Assembly (NCBI RefSeq): GCF_050003625.1
Contig: NC_134400.1
Location: 51,960,066 to 52,024,065, forward strand
Source of the DNA: Haematobia irritans
Lineage: Eukaryota; Arthropoda; Insecta; Diptera; Muscidae
Direction: 5' to 3'
Length of the DNA stretch: 64,000 nucleotides
Made by a program: the position numbers and the translations under genes. Each line of letters opens with the position of its first letter. The stretch's first letter is position 1. Shown piece after piece: positions 35,972 through 46,550 of the stretch. The notes beneath the pieces were generated by a model. It was not told the origin of the DNA, ran no database searches, and saw nothing but the letters and a program-made list of their open reading frames with translations.

Positions 35972-36010
35972 CAGATTCTCATTTCAACCGTCGAACGGAA
36001 CGGACGTGTT
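35972..36010 (+). promoter_or_regulatory. Possible internal Pol II promoter of the LINE (Inr plus DPE-like motif)
   Basis: The element starts within ATCAGATTCTC, close to a fly initiator, and GGACGTG lies at 36002-36008, about 30 bases downstream. Jockey, Doc and I-type LINEs use initiator-plus-DPE promoters with AGACGTG-like motifs at about this distance. The spacing is two bases off the canonical value, so this is suggestive only. Confidence 0.4.
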
Positions 36011-36084
36011 TTTTTAATAGCGGATAAAATCATCGTAATAAGTACCTACTACGAATTTCAAGTGTGGTGGGATATTAGGCCACC

Positions 36085-37284
36085 ATGCAGAGAAATTCAA
36101 AGACATCCACTGGGTTGCTAACTTCAGGGCCCAGTGGACGAGTATCGACTGGAGTTATAGATTTGGGCAATGACCAAGAGTTAGGCCCAATTAGTCGACC
36201 TGTAGACGGGTCGACAGGTGGCGACAATTTGACAAGTCGGACCTTTTCCAAGGTAACGGCATCAAAAGGAGGTAATCCCTCACGAAAGAGATTCAAAGAA
36301 CGCAGAAATGCTTTGTTTATCCTAAAGAAATTAGGATCAGTCGACCCAAGCACGTTGTCGGCTAAACAAAGCGATTCCTTAAAATGGGCTCAAGGAATTC
36401 TTGAGGCTGGAAAAAGGGAACGATCACCGGATGAGCTGCCATCCTCCAAAAGGGATCAACGATCGTTTGCCTCAGTTGCTAAAGACAGCCTTGTGATGGC
36501 TATCATTAATAAAGGAGCATTGGACGGTATGGTTCCAAAGCAAAAATGGGGGCAAATTGAGAATGCTCTGTCTGTCGTCTACTCACAGGTGCTGGAAAAG
36601 TTTCCCGGTCCAGATCCTCGACACCAAGAGGCTGGTTGGTATCAAGGACGATTTAAGCTAGTCGCATTTGAGGACCAGAGGTCTATAGAATGTTTTAAAG
36701 CTGCTCTGATACTAATTGGTGAAGTTTGGGAAGGAGCTGCTCTAGAGTTAGTCGAGAAGAAAGACATACCGGCTAGACCAAGAGCACATGCGTGGATACC
36801 TGCAAACCCTCCTGTCCCTGAGTCTATTTTAAATAGACTGAAACAATGCAATCCAGATCTTCCAACAGCTGATTGGAAGGTTGGCCGTTTGGATGAAGTG
36901 GATGGGCCAAGACGGCATGCAGTGTTTATATTGAACACTCAGTCTTTGCCACATCTAGCAAAGTCCCAGGGCCGTGTATGTTATGACTTTCATTATATCC
37001 AAATGAAGGTGTATAAAAACGATCAGCTAAAGGATTCAGAAATGGACAAGCCTCTGTCTGAATCAGAAGTAAGCGGATCCTCTTGCGAAGTCGAGGGGGA
37101 TACCAAGACATTTGAAGACATGGATAGATACCGTATGCGTGAGGAGGCTTCTACTGCCTCAGAACTCACCAAAGTTGAACCTATGGTTATTGCGAGAGTC
37201 ACCGATATCTCTGAAGAGGACATTCTTGATGACTCTGAAAGGGGACATAGATATAGTTCTTATTCAAGAACCATATGTTTATAA
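36085..37284 (+). CDS. LINE ORF1 protein (DUF4780-like)
   Basis: 399 residues from ATG in CACCATGCAG. The N-terminal third is low-complexity and basic (SRKRFKERRNALFI). From about residue 140 to 310 it resembles the DUF4780 domain common in insect LINE ORF1 proteins: the RSIECFKAAL region, then ARPRAHAWIPANPP, a PTADWKVGRLDE segment, and a final AKSQGRVCYDFHYIQMKV. ORF1 proteins of this type are presumed RNA-binding chaperones of the retrotransposition particle. No CCHC zinc knuckles are visible, which is unusual for Jockey-type ORF1. The last 56 bases overlap ORF2 in another frame, suggesting that the true C-terminus was lost in an internal deletion. Confidence 0.8.
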   Translation: MQRNSKTSTGLLTSGPSGRVSTGVIDLGNDQELGPISRPVDGSTGGDNLTSRTFSKVTASKGGNPSRKRFKERRNALFILKKLGSVDPSTLSAKQSDSLKWAQGILEAGKRERSPDELPSSKRDQRSFASVAKDSLVMAIINKGALDGMVPKQKWGQIENALSVVYSQVLEKFPGPDPRHQEAGWYQGRFKLVAFEDQRSIECFKAALILIGEVWEGAALELVEKKDIPARPRAHAWIPANPPVPESILNRLKQCNPDLPTADWKVGRLDEVDGPRRHAVFILNTQSLPHLAKSQGRVCYDFHYIQMKVYKNDQLKDSEMDKPLSESEVSGSSCEVEGDTKTFEDMDRYRMREEASTASELTKVEPMVIARVTDISEEDILDDSERGHRYSSYSRTICL

Positions 37285-40200
37285 AAACAAAATATGTGAA
37301 TTAAGTACTCCGGGGTTCAAACTATTGCAGTATAGTGGTAATGATGTAAATCGAGCCTGTATAATTGCTAAAAACGAGCTCAACTTGTTTCTGCTTCCTT
37401 CAATGTGCAATACAGACACTGTCGTTGCAAGTTTAGAAATAGCCAAATGCAAATATTGGGTATCTTCGGTCTACATGGGACATGACAGAGAGATGCCTCC
37501 ATATGCCGTTAAGACCTTAGTGGAGGAGTCACGGAAAACAAAGACTAAACTCATTATGGGATGCGATGCGAATGCACATCATAGTATATGGGGAAGTAGT
37601 GATACTAATGCAAGGGGAGAGTCGCTAATAGAGTTTATTTTGCGTACTAATCTGGTAGTTTGCAACAAGGGAGATGTCCCAACCTTTGTCACTAAAAACA
37701 GGCAAGAGGTTTTGGACATCACCTTGGCCTCGCAAGAACTGAATGAAATGATATCTGAGTGTCATGTTTTAAGTGAACACAGCTTCTCAGATCATCGCTA
37801 CATCAGTTTCAAATTTGATGTTCATACCACCAAGACCATATTTCCGCCAAATGCAAGGAAAGCTGACTGGAATAGGTATAGGGAATCGTTCAATATGATG
37901 ATACCGGAAATACCAGAGACAAATATGAGAAATGTGCAAGATATCGAATACGCAGTGGAGCGGATTACTAAGGCCTTCAACATCTCACTGAAAGCTGCAT
38001 GCCCTAGAGGAAAGCCAAGGGGGAAACATCGACCACCATGGTGGTCTACGGAATTAAGTAATATGAGGAAATCCTGCAGGAAGCTCTTTAACAAGGCAAA
38101 GTCCACCAGAGCTTCTGAGGACTGGGACGCTTACAAGAAGACTCTGAGAGGATACAAGCGAGAACTGAGAAAGGCTCAGCATAACTCTTGGAATGCTTAC
38201 TGCAGCAGTATTGAGAATACGTCCGAGGCTTCCAGACTACGGAAGGTTCTAGCATCCACCAACTCCGCTCCAGGTTTCATTAAAACATCGGAGGGCAATT
38301 GGACAACGTCCAGTGAGGAGACGCTGGAGGTACTATTGGACACACATTTTCCTGGAAATCAGACGGTTGAACCATGTACTGGCGGTGCCACAGTTGCTCA
38401 GCGGTCGTTTCCTGTCGAGGAAATTGTATCGGAAACTAGAATAAGATGGGCGCTAAATAGCTTTGGACCATTCAAATCCCCTGGACCTGATGGAATTACT
38501 CCGGCGGAGTTACAAGCTGTAACTGACAAAATTATCCCCTGGTTGTCGGTGATATATAAAGGATGTATCAACTTATCATATATCCCAGGAAAGTGGAGGG
38601 AAACAAAAGTCGTCTTCATACCTAAAGCGGGAAAAGCCTCTCACTCGAGGGCGAAGGATTTCCGACCAATCAGCTTATCCTCATTCCTACTTAAGACTCT
38701 GGAGAGGATGATAGATATTTATCTTAGAACTAGCATCGATTCAAGTTTGTTCTCGAAACGACAGCATGCATACTCGAAGGGCAGGTCTACTGAGACCGCA
38801 CTACATGAACTAGTCAGCTTTATTGAAAGCTCACTATCTGTCAAAGAATACACAATCGTGGCGTTTCTAGACATCGAAGGGGCGTTCAATAATGTCCATC
38901 CGAGCTCGATATTAAATGGACTGACAACTCTGAATGTTGATCCATGTATACTCAGGCTGTTAGACGAACTGCTAATGAAGATACGTATTTCAGCCACACT
39001 GGGACAAGCAAACATACAAAAGTATGTGAACAGAGGCACTCCCCAAGGAGGAGTTCTATCACCTCTTCTTTGGAATGTTGCTATAAATAGCCTTCTGGTT
39101 ACTCTAGAAAAAGAAAGGATAAAAGTGGTGGCATACGCAGATGATGTAGCTCTGGCAGTCAGGGGAAAATTCCCATCCACAATCAGAGATATTATTCAGA
39201 GGGCCCTCCGGATGACTGAAAAATGGGCGAAAGACAATGGTCTTGGGGTAAATCCCGCAAAGACAGAATTAGTCATGTACTGCAAAGATCGCAAAACTCC
39301 CACGGTTAGGCCTATTTCCTTAGGGGGTATTGAAATTCCCTTTGGTGATTGTGCAAAATACCTTGGCGTTATTTTGGACAGGAAGCTGAACTTTAAGCTT
39401 AATATTGAAGAAAGGGCGAGGAAGGCAACTGTAGCTTTGTACTCGTGCAAAAAGGCAATAGGAAAAAAGTGGGGACTAAAACCAAAAATTGTGCATTGGC
39501 TATACACGGCAGTGGTTAGACCTATAATGCTATATGGTGTTGTAGTCTGGTGGCCGGCACTTCAGAAACCGACTGGTTTAGATAAAGTTCAGCGTATGGC
39601 GTGTTTGTGTATTTCAGGCGCATTCAGCAAGACAGGAACAAATTCCCTTAATGTCATGCTGCATCTATTGCCTTTAGACATTTTGGCCAAACAGTCAGCT
39701 GCAACAACGGCTGTGCGGTTGCGCGAACTATCGCTGTGGTCGGAAAAAGGTTACGGTCACAGTTCTGTCCTCAAAACAATGTCAGATGTGCCTAACGTAG
39801 TGGATTACACTTTGGCGAGTCCACTTTTCGACAAAAAGTTCGAGACTCTAATCCCCAACAGTGAGGCGTGGTGCACACAGACCCCGGGGAATAAAGAATA
39901 TATAGATTTCTACACTGATGGCTCCAAATTGGATGGACAAGTGGGTTTCGGAGTATATTCTAATGATTTGGAACTTCAAATAGCGAAAAGATTACCTAAT
40001 CACTGTAGTGTTTTTCAGGCTGAAATATTAGCAATAAGAGAGGTGGCGAATTGGCTGAGAAGTAATGTTCCAAAAAATGTGGGCATTAATATATACTCAG
40101 ACAGTCAACCTGCAATAAAATCCTTGGACTCTGTGTTCCTCAACTCGAAAACGGCCATCGATTGCCGCAAATCTCTCAATGAGATGGCTGAGCAGTACAA

Positions 40201-40753
40201 TATTCACCTAATATGGGTGCCTGGCCATAGGAACATACCGGGGAACTGCGAAGCCGATGAGTTGGCAAGGCTAGGGACTACCTTACATATTCCAGGGGAA
40301 CTAGAATTTGTTGGTATGCCCCTAGCTACCTGCAAGCTCATGCTGCGTGAGAAGGCTGTTATGATGGCAAATGTTCGATGGGAGAATTGCAAGGGTTGTA
40401 ACGACACCAAGCAAATATGGCCCCATTTCAACTTAAACCGCACACTAGATATGCTAATGTTCTCGAGACGTCAGATATCACTCCCGATATCTGCTATAAC
40501 GGGTCGCTGCCTGATAGGCGATTTTGCAAAAACTATTGGCGCGAAGTATAATGACTATTGTATGAGCTGTCATGATGCGGAGGAAAAAGAATCAATTAAA
40601 CACCTCTTGTGTGAGTGTCCTGCATTTTGTGTAAAGCGCAAGCAACTTTTAGGAGCATATAGCTTCAGATTACTGGCGGATCTGGAAAACGTTAACTTAA
40701 GCAGTCTGCTAATGTTTTTGGAACAATCTGGTTGGTTCAACAAAGAAAAATAA
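37229..40753 (+). CDS. LINE ORF2: APE endonuclease, reverse transcriptase, RNase H
   Basis: 1174 residues from the first ATG (37229); the frame is open from a TTG at 37112. The endonuclease starts abruptly at GDIDIVLIQEPYVY and shows GCDANAHHSIWGS and SFSDHRYISF. The usual first strand with the conserved Asn (N-L-x-x-S-type) is missing. Reverse transcriptase motifs follow: KDFRPISLSSFLLKTLER, FLDIEGAFNNV, GTPQGGVLSPLLWN, and AYADDVA with the catalytic YADD. RNase H has YTDGSK, FQAEI, YSDSQPA and WVPGHRNIPGNCEADELA. The C-terminus has a C-x2-C...H...C zinc element (CMSCHDAEEKESIKHLLCEC). The RT and RNase H appear intact, while the truncated endonuclease start casts doubt on activity of this copy. 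Confidence 0.92.
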   Translation: MTLKGDIDIVLIQEPYVYKNKICELSTPGFKLLQYSGNDVNRACIIAKNELNLFLLPSMCNTDTVVASLEIAKCKYWVSSVYMGHDREMPPYAVKTLVEESRKTKTKLIMGCDANAHHSIWGSSDTNARGESLIEFILRTNLVVCNKGDVPTFVTKNRQEVLDITLASQELNEMISECHVLSEHSFSDHRYISFKFDVHTTKTIFPPNARKADWNRYRESFNMMIPEIPETNMRNVQDIEYAVERITKAFNISLKAACPRGKPRGKHRPPWWSTELSNMRKSCRKLFNKAKSTRASEDWDAYKKTLRGYKRELRKAQHNSWNAYCSSIENTSEASRLRKVLASTNSAPGFIKTSEGNWTTSSEETLEVLLDTHFPGNQTVEPCTGGATVAQRSFPVEEIVSETRIRWALNSFGPFKSPGPDGITPAELQAVTDKIIPWLSVIYKGCINLSYIPGKWRETKVVFIPKAGKASHSRAKDFRPISLSSFLLKTLERMIDIYLRTSIDSSLFSKRQHAYSKGRSTETALHELVSFIESSLSVKEYTIVAFLDIEGAFNNVHPSSILNGLTTLNVDPCILRLLDELLMKIRISATLGQANIQKYVNRGTPQGGVLSPLLWNVAINSLLVTLEKERIKVVAYADDVALAVRGKFPSTIRDIIQRALRMTEKWAKDNGLGVNPAKTELVMYCKDRKTPTVRPISLGGIEIPFGDCAKYLGVILDRKLNFKLNIEERARKATVALYSCKKAIGKKWGLKPKIVHWLYTAVVRPIMLYGVVVWWPALQKPTGLDKVQRMACLCISGAFSKTGTNSLNVMLHLLPLDILAKQSAATTAVRLRELSLWSEKGYGHSSVLKTMSDVPNVVDYTLASPLFDKKFETLIPNSEAWCTQTPGNKEYIDFYTDGSKLDGQVGFGVYSNDLELQIAKRLPNHCSVFQAEILAIREVANWLRSNVPKNVGINIYSDSQPAIKSLDSVFLNSKTAIDCRKSLNEMAEQYNIHLIWVPGHRNIPGNCEADELARLGTTLHIPGELEFVGMPLATCKLMLREKAVMMANVRWENCKGCNDTKQIWPHFNLNRTLDMLMFSRRQISLPISAITGRCLIGDFAKTIGAKYNDYCMSCHDAEEKESIKHLLCECPAFCVKRKQLLGAYSFRLLADLENVNLSSLLMFLEQSGWFNKEK

Positions 40754-40896
40754 TCAAGAAGGTTCAGCGGTTAAAACTAGAAGTGCCCATATGTAATAGG
40801 TACTTTTAGTTAATGTGGTATCACAATGGACTGAATAGTCTAAGTGAGCCTGAATCTTAATCGGGCTGCCACTTTAACCTAACCTAACCTAACCTA
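40754..40896 (+). other. LINE 3' untranslated region and CCTAA-repeat tail
   Basis: Contains TGGTATCACAATGGACTGAA and TCGGGCTGCCACTTTAACCT, then four CCTAA units. The same block, often on the minus strand, appears at 52466-52507, 54492-54584, 58880-58960 and 61711-61790. Confidence 0.9.
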
Positions 40897-40906
40897 ACAT
40901 ATGTAT

Positions 40907-42459
40907 AATCAGTGCGGGATTGGTATCTGGCATTTTCTTTTCTGTAACTTAATAGGATCTATTCTCTTAATTTTCCTGTCCAATAAGCTCGAATAAATAT
41001 TGTAACAATATGTAGTTTAAATGACTTGGACATTAAACCAGTCTGCATTGATATCAGGCTAACATAAAAATAATCATTTCATTTCTTTGGAAGAAACATT
41101 TTATTCATAATAACCAAAAAAGTAAAACTGCAAAATAAAGTTTTTTTATTTGGTAGTTGTTGGGTAAAATTTTCTTAAAATTTTTATGGATTATTTTTGG
41201 CTCGAGTGGCAATCGTGATTACAATGCATCTTTTTTTCTATAGTAAGCTTAAATCACCAAATGGAATTTCAATACCACCTAACGAAAAAGGCATAAGCGT
41301 GGGAACTCTTTTTTGGATTTACCACATGATTATCCCTTTCCCATTTCCAAGTCATCTGGAGGACTAGATATTGTCGTTTCGAGAGCAATCTTGACTCAAT
41401 GATGGTTCTAAAATATATATATCTATTAGCCTCTCTAGATTCATAAGAAAGAATGAGGATAAAATGATTTTGTCGGATTTTCTAACCTTAGAGGTAAAAT
41501 GATATTCCTAAATAGAATAAATATATGATAAATTCATAAACTTATAGAAATATATGCGTTATCGTTAAAATTGAGCGAACTAAATAAATTCATAAATATA
41601 ACAAACTTGTTCATTATTTAAACAAAACATTTTTTTTACCATTAATAATAATTAGCTTTGTCTTCGCTGGCTCCGTTTTAATGAAATTTTGTTTTTTTGT
41701 ATAGCCTTTGCATATTTCCCACAGCCAAGGCATACCATAACATTTATACCAGAGTGATTCCGCCAGTTTGGGAAGATTCAAATGGTCCAAAACTATTTAA
41801 AGCCCACTTTATTCTAGATTCCAATTTAATTTCCCTGTCAATAACTAGCCGTTGAGACTCTGAGGCGTTTGCAGTATATCTGCCAAACAACTATGATTTA
41901 TTGATATTTCTTTATTTAAAACAACAACAAAAATCTGACAGATACATGCAACAACAAAGAATTGCTAAAGAAACAAGTCGACATCGAAAATTAATTTTTC
42001 AAACTAAAGAAAAAAATCGCAATAAATTAAGATCCGCCACAACATCGTTTGCTAGGAATTGACTTATATCAGACCAAAAACATTTGCATGCATTTATCGC
42101 TGTCGCACGTTTCTTTTCTTTTGCTTTTGGCATTGGTTATTGTTTGTGTTCATATTTATTAAGTTATTTAAAAAATTTCTCTATTAGCCGCCTTTACGTA
42201 AATAAATAATATAAACATTCCTAATTCTTAATAAAAATTATGGTTCCTATATTATAGTACACACACACACACACATACACGACTATACCGGTCACTATAT
42301 TATAACAGTGATCGTAGGGAAAAATATCCCACCTGGAATATCGGCTTTGCTCTGGTAGAAGTTTTACGCAGAACAACTTTAAAATTCTTTCAAAATAGTT
42401 CGCCCAACGATTATTCCAACTTCCGTAACTGTTCAATGTGTATATCTTTTTTATTTTTG
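40907..42459. other. AT-rich DNA with LINE and FamB scraps
   Basis: 41190-41220 is a FamB minisatellite edge (TTTTTGGCTCGAGTGGCAAT). 41243-41312 is a minus-strand piece of LINE RT (SLGGIEIPFGD). 42255-42285 has a short CA repeat. The rest is AT-rich with no visible gene. Confidence 0.55.
41243..41312 (-). pseudogene. LINE ORF2 (RT) fragment
   Basis: The minus strand encodes SLGGIEIPFGD, matching the segment at 39320-39350 of the intact LINE with several nucleotide changes. Confidence 0.7.
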
Positions 42460-42559
42460 TATACCCATCATCATAGAAAGGTGATGGTGGTATAATAAGT
42501 TTATCATTCTTTTTATAACACCCCAGCAAAAAATGTTGGAAGTTGTTCTGAAGCGGAGC

Positions 42560-43262
42560 TTCCTAACCCAATTTGCAGTAGACAGAAATCATTTATTGTC
42601 TCATAAAATACCGAACCATCAATTTGGATTCCGGAACACACCACACCACTATCGAACAAGTTCATAGAGTCACCGACAATATTGAAAAGGCCTTCGAGAA
42701 AAATACAAGTCTGCTCCGCTGTATACACCCAGAGAAGGAATATGATCACCTCAAACATGTTTTAAGAGCAAAATGATATTTTTGGGTGGTGACCATGTAA
42801 CATGGTTTTCGCAAACATGTTATTTTCTCGGAAATCATGTATCTGATCTCGGCAAGCAGGTTATATTTGACGAGAAAATAACATTTTAGTGACAAACATG
42901 TTACATGGTCACCATACAAAAATAACATTTTGCTCTTGAAACATGTTTGAGGTGATCATATTCCTTCTCTGCGTGTACTTGGACATTTCCACAGCCTTCG
43001 ATGGAGTATGGCATGATGGTCTCCTCCTAAAGCCCAACAGCTTACCTCGAAAGAATTATTGTGAGATTCTTAGCTCATACATCAGTAATCGATTTTATAG
43101 AGAAATTCACCAATCTATATCCAATATCTGTAGGAGTTCCGCGGGGCAGTATCTTGGACCTATGCTGTATCTACTATACACTTACGATTTGCCTGTTAAC
43201 GAAGATTGTTTCATTAGAACATTTGCTGATGCCACAATTTTAAAATCGTTAGTTATGACAAA
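42560..43262 (+). pseudogene. Jockey-type LINE reverse transcriptase fragment
   Basis: Pieces in different frames: IPNHQFGFRNT, EQVHRVTDNIEKAFEKN, YLDISTAFDGVWHDGLL, GVPRGSI and TFADATI (the YADD box, with D changed to A). Several frameshifts make it dead. A 254-bp foldback (42724-42977) splits it in the YLDIS region, and removing it restores continuity of the codons. Confidence 0.85.
42724..42977. mobile_element. Foldback MITE, 254 bp, nearly perfect palindrome
   Basis: TACACCCAGAGAAGGAATAT at the left and ATATTCCTTCTCTGCGTGTA at the right, with arms of about 100 bases (ATGATCACCTCAAACATGTT, GGTGACCATGTAACATG) around a short centre. It has no coding capacity. It is inserted at a TA in the Jockey-type RT fragment. 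Confidence 0.92.
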
Positions 43263-43559
43263 TTTTGAACTTCAAATTAGTTAATCGCACTTCTACCTAG
43301 TTAGTTCAAATTTCTTTTACAGTTTCCGCGACTCTTTAAAATTAGTTAAACATTTTATTTAAAGTGGTGTACTCTGATATAGTTTGAAATTACAAAGATG
43401 TGTTCGGTTTTTTTGTGCCAGTAACAACATTTTTTATTGACACGTTTTACAAATTTTTTTCATACCAGCTAGTTCAATTTAACAAAACTTCAAAAATGGT
43501 AGAAAAAAAATACCATGATTTGGCACTTAAAACAGTTTTACCATCAGTAACATAATTTT
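43263..43559. other. Unassigned AT-rich DNA
   Basis: No motif recognised apart from AT-rich runs. Confidence 0.4.
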
Positions 43560-44155
43560 TATACCCTCCACCATCGAAATATTGTTCTAAGACCCATAAA
43601 GTATATATATTCTGGGTCGTGTTGAAATTGACCTAAGCATGTCCGTCCGATCGTATGTTGAAATCACGCTAACTTCCGAACGAAATAAGCTATCGACTTT
43701 AAACTTGGCACAATTAGTTGTTATTGATGTAGGTCGAATGGTAGTGCAAATGGGCAATATTGGACCACATTTACGTATAGCCCCCATGTAAACCGACCCC
43801 CAGATTTGGCTTGCGGAGCCTCTTAGAGAAGCACATTTCATCCGATCTGGTTGATATTTACTACGTCGTGTAAGTATATGGTCTTTAATAACCATGCAAA
43901 AATTGGTCCATATCGGTCCATAATTATACATAACCCCCATATAAACCCATCCCCAGATTTAAATTCCGGAGCATCTTGGAGAACAAAATTCTTCCGATAC
44001 GGTTGAAATTTGGTACGTTGTGTAAGCATATGGCCTTTAATAACCATGCAAAACTTGGTCCATATCGCTCTATAATCATATATAGCCTCCATATTTGACC
44101 TCTGGAGCCTCGTAGCTGACCAACTCAACCGATTCAGTTTCAATTTGCTACTTTG
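43560..44155 (-). mobile_element. FamB element, partial
   Basis: TATACCCTCCACCATCG end, TCTGGGTCGTGTTGAAATTG, a short GTCCGTCCG tract and about two and a half 153-bp units. It breaks off at the mariner terminus. Confidence 0.75.
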
Positions 44156-44228
44156 TTCTTGTAACAGATTGGCTGATAAGTCCCGGGTCTAACAAAGAAA
44201 AACACATTTTTCTGTCAAAATTCGTTTT

Positions 44229-46044
44229 TATACCCCCCACCATAGGATGGGGGTATATTAACTTTGTCATTCCGTTTGTAACACATCGAAATATTGCTCT
44301 AAGACCCCATAAAGTATATATATTCTGGGTCGTGGTGAAATTCTGAGTCGATCTAAGCATGTCCGTCCGTCCGTCTGTTGAAATCACGCTAACTTCCGAA
44401 CGAAACAAGCTATCGACTTGAAACTTGGCACAAGTAGTTGCTATTGATGTAGGTCGGATGGTATTGCAAATGGGCCATATCGGTCCACTTTTACGTATAG
44501 CCCCCATATAAAGGGACCCTCAGATTTGGCTTGTGGAGCTTCTAACAGAAGCATAGTTCATCCGATCCGGCTGAAATTTGGTACATGTTGTTGGAATATG
44601 GTCTCTGACAATCATGCAAAAATTGGTCCACATCGGTCCATAATTATATATAGCCCCCATATAAACCGATCCTCAGATTTGGCTTGTGGAGCCTCTAACA
44701 GAAGCATATTCCATCCGATCCGGCTGAAATTTGGTACATGGTGTTGGTATATGGTCTTTAACAATCATGCAAAAATTGGTCCACATCGGTCCATAATTAC
44801 ATATAGCCCCCATATAAACCGATCCCCGATCCCAAACAACCATGCAAACAACAACCATGCAAAAATTGGTCGAAATCGGTACATAATTATATATAGCCCC
44901 CATATAAACCGATCCCCAGATTTGGCTTGCAAAGCCTCAAAAAGAAGAAAATTCCATCCGATCTTGCTGAAATTGGGTACATGGTGTTGGTATATGGTCT
45001 CTAACAACCATGCAAAAATCGGTCCACATCGGTCCATAATTATATATAGCCCCCATATAAACCGATCCCCAGATTTGGCTTGCGGAGCCTCAAAGTGAAG
45101 CAAGTTTCATCCGATCCGGCTGAAATTTTGTACATGGTGTTGGTATATGGTCTCTAACAACCATGCCAAAATTGGTCCATATCGGTCCATAATTATATAT
45201 AGCCCCCATATAAACCGATCCCCAGATTTGGCTTGCGGAGCCTCAAAGAGAAGCAAATTTCATCCGATCTTGCTGAAATTTGGTACATGGTGTTGGTATA
45301 TGGTCTCTAACAAGCATGCAAAAATTGGTCCACATCGGACCATAATTATGTATAGCCCCCATAGAAACCGTTCTCCAGATTTGGCCTCCGGAGCGTCTTG
45401 TAGGAGCAAAATTCATCCGATCCGGTTCAAATGTGGAACGTGGTGTTAGTATGTGGCCGCTGACAACCATACCAAAATTGGTTCTTATCGATCTATAGTT
45501 ATATATAGCCGATCTCCAATCACACAAAAATTGGTCCATATCGGTTCATAATCATGGTTGCCACTTGAACCAAAAATAATCTACCAAAATTTTATTTCTA
45601 TAGAAAATTTTGTCAAAATTTTATTTCTATAGAAAATTTTGTTAAAATTTTATTTCTATAGAAAATTTTTGTTAAAATTGTATTTCTATTGAAAATTTTG
45701 TCAAAATTTTATTTCTATAGAAAATTTTGTCAAAATTTTATTTCTATAGAAAATTTTGTTAAAATTTTATTTCTGTAGACAATTTTGTCAAAATTTTATT
45801 TCTAAAGAAAATTTTGTCAAAATTTTATTTCTATAATTTTTTTTTATTTAATATATACCACGTATGGATTTACATACAATTTAGAAGACGGTGTTACGAG
45901 GTTTTAAGATACCTTGCTAGACAGCGTTACCGCAACTTAAGTAATTGGATTGTGGATGGCAGTGTTTAGAAGATGTTTCTACGAATCCATGGTGGAGGGT
46001 ACATAAGCTTCGGCCTGGCTGAACTTACGGCCATATATACTTGT
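44229..46044 (-). mobile_element. FamB element, complete, inside the mariner 3' untranslated region
   Basis: Both FamB ends are present: TATACCCCCCACCATAGGAT at the left, and the hairpin with CTTCGGCCTGGCTGAAC, then TATACTTGT at the right. The body holds the GTCY tract, about eight 153-bp units and the 29-bp minisatellite (45580-45840). Confidence 0.85.
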
Positions 46045-46046
46045 TA

Positions 46047-46451
46047 TTATTCAACATAGTTCCCTTCAAGAGCCATACAACGATTATAACGACCTTCCAA
46101 TTTTTTGATACCAGTTTGGTAGTACTCCTTCGGTTTTGCCTCAAAATAGGCCTCAGTTTCGGCGATCAATTCTTCATTGCAGCCAGATTTTTCCCTGCGA
46201 GCATCCTTTTGAGGTCTGAGAACAAGAAAAAGTCGATGGGGGCCAGATGGAAAATACGGTGAGTAGGGAAGCAATTCGAAGCTCAATTCATGAATTTTTG
46301 CCATCGTTCTCAATGACTTGTGGCACGGTGCGTTGCCTTGGTGGAACAACACTTTTTTCTTCTTCATATGGGGCCGTTTTGCCGCGATTTCGACCTGCAA
46401 ATGCTTCAATAACGCCATATAATAGTCACTGATAAGTCCCCGGTCTGACAC
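46047..46451 (-). pseudogene. mariner transposase, C-terminal half
   Basis: The minus strand reads LLKHLQVEIAAKRPH, KKKVLFHQGNAPCHKS, KIHELSFELLPYSPY, EAYFEAKPKEYYQ and NRCMALEGNYVE with a stop. The second catalytic Asp is replaced (HQGNAPC where the family has HQDNAP) and the third is also lost (SGPHRLF for SDYFLF-type). The N-terminal half is missing. Inactive. Confidence 0.9.
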
Positions 46452-46550
46452 ATAGATGGCGTCGCTAGTATTAAATGCATATTATTTTTATATAGTACCA
46501 ACCTTCAAATGATTCGTGTCAAAATTTGACGTCTGTAAGTCAATTACTTG

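Larger units (their letters stand above)
35972..40896 (+). mobile_element. LINE (Jockey superfamily, RNase H-bearing, LOA/I-like), near complete
   Basis: Flanked by ACATATGTAT at 35962-35971 and 40897-40906, so both insertion boundaries are seen. It has a 5' leader of about 113 bases, ORF1, an overlapping ORF2, a 3' untranslated part of about 140 bases and a tail of CCTAA repeats. Other fragments of the same family are at 41243-41312 and 58693-58960. Its 3' end is shared with the SINE at 61711-62050. Confidence 0.93.
44163..46550 (-). mobile_element. Rearranged mariner split by a FamB element
   Basis: The 3' terminus with CAGATTGGCTGATAAGTCCC and an ACAGAAAAATGTGTTTTTCT-type untranslated end lies at 44163-44228. 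The FamB element 44229-46044 follows, then the transposase 3' half (46451-46047, minus). Beyond that, a mariner 5' end lies in the opposite orientation (CACTGATAAGTCCCCGGTCT, ATGGCGTCGCTAGTATTAAA) to about 46550. So two mariner parts are fused head to head. Confidence 0.85.

Noticed and set aside
40871..40896. Telomere or internal telomeric array
   Set aside because: Only about four CCTAA units, placed exactly at a LINE 3' end inside a target duplication.
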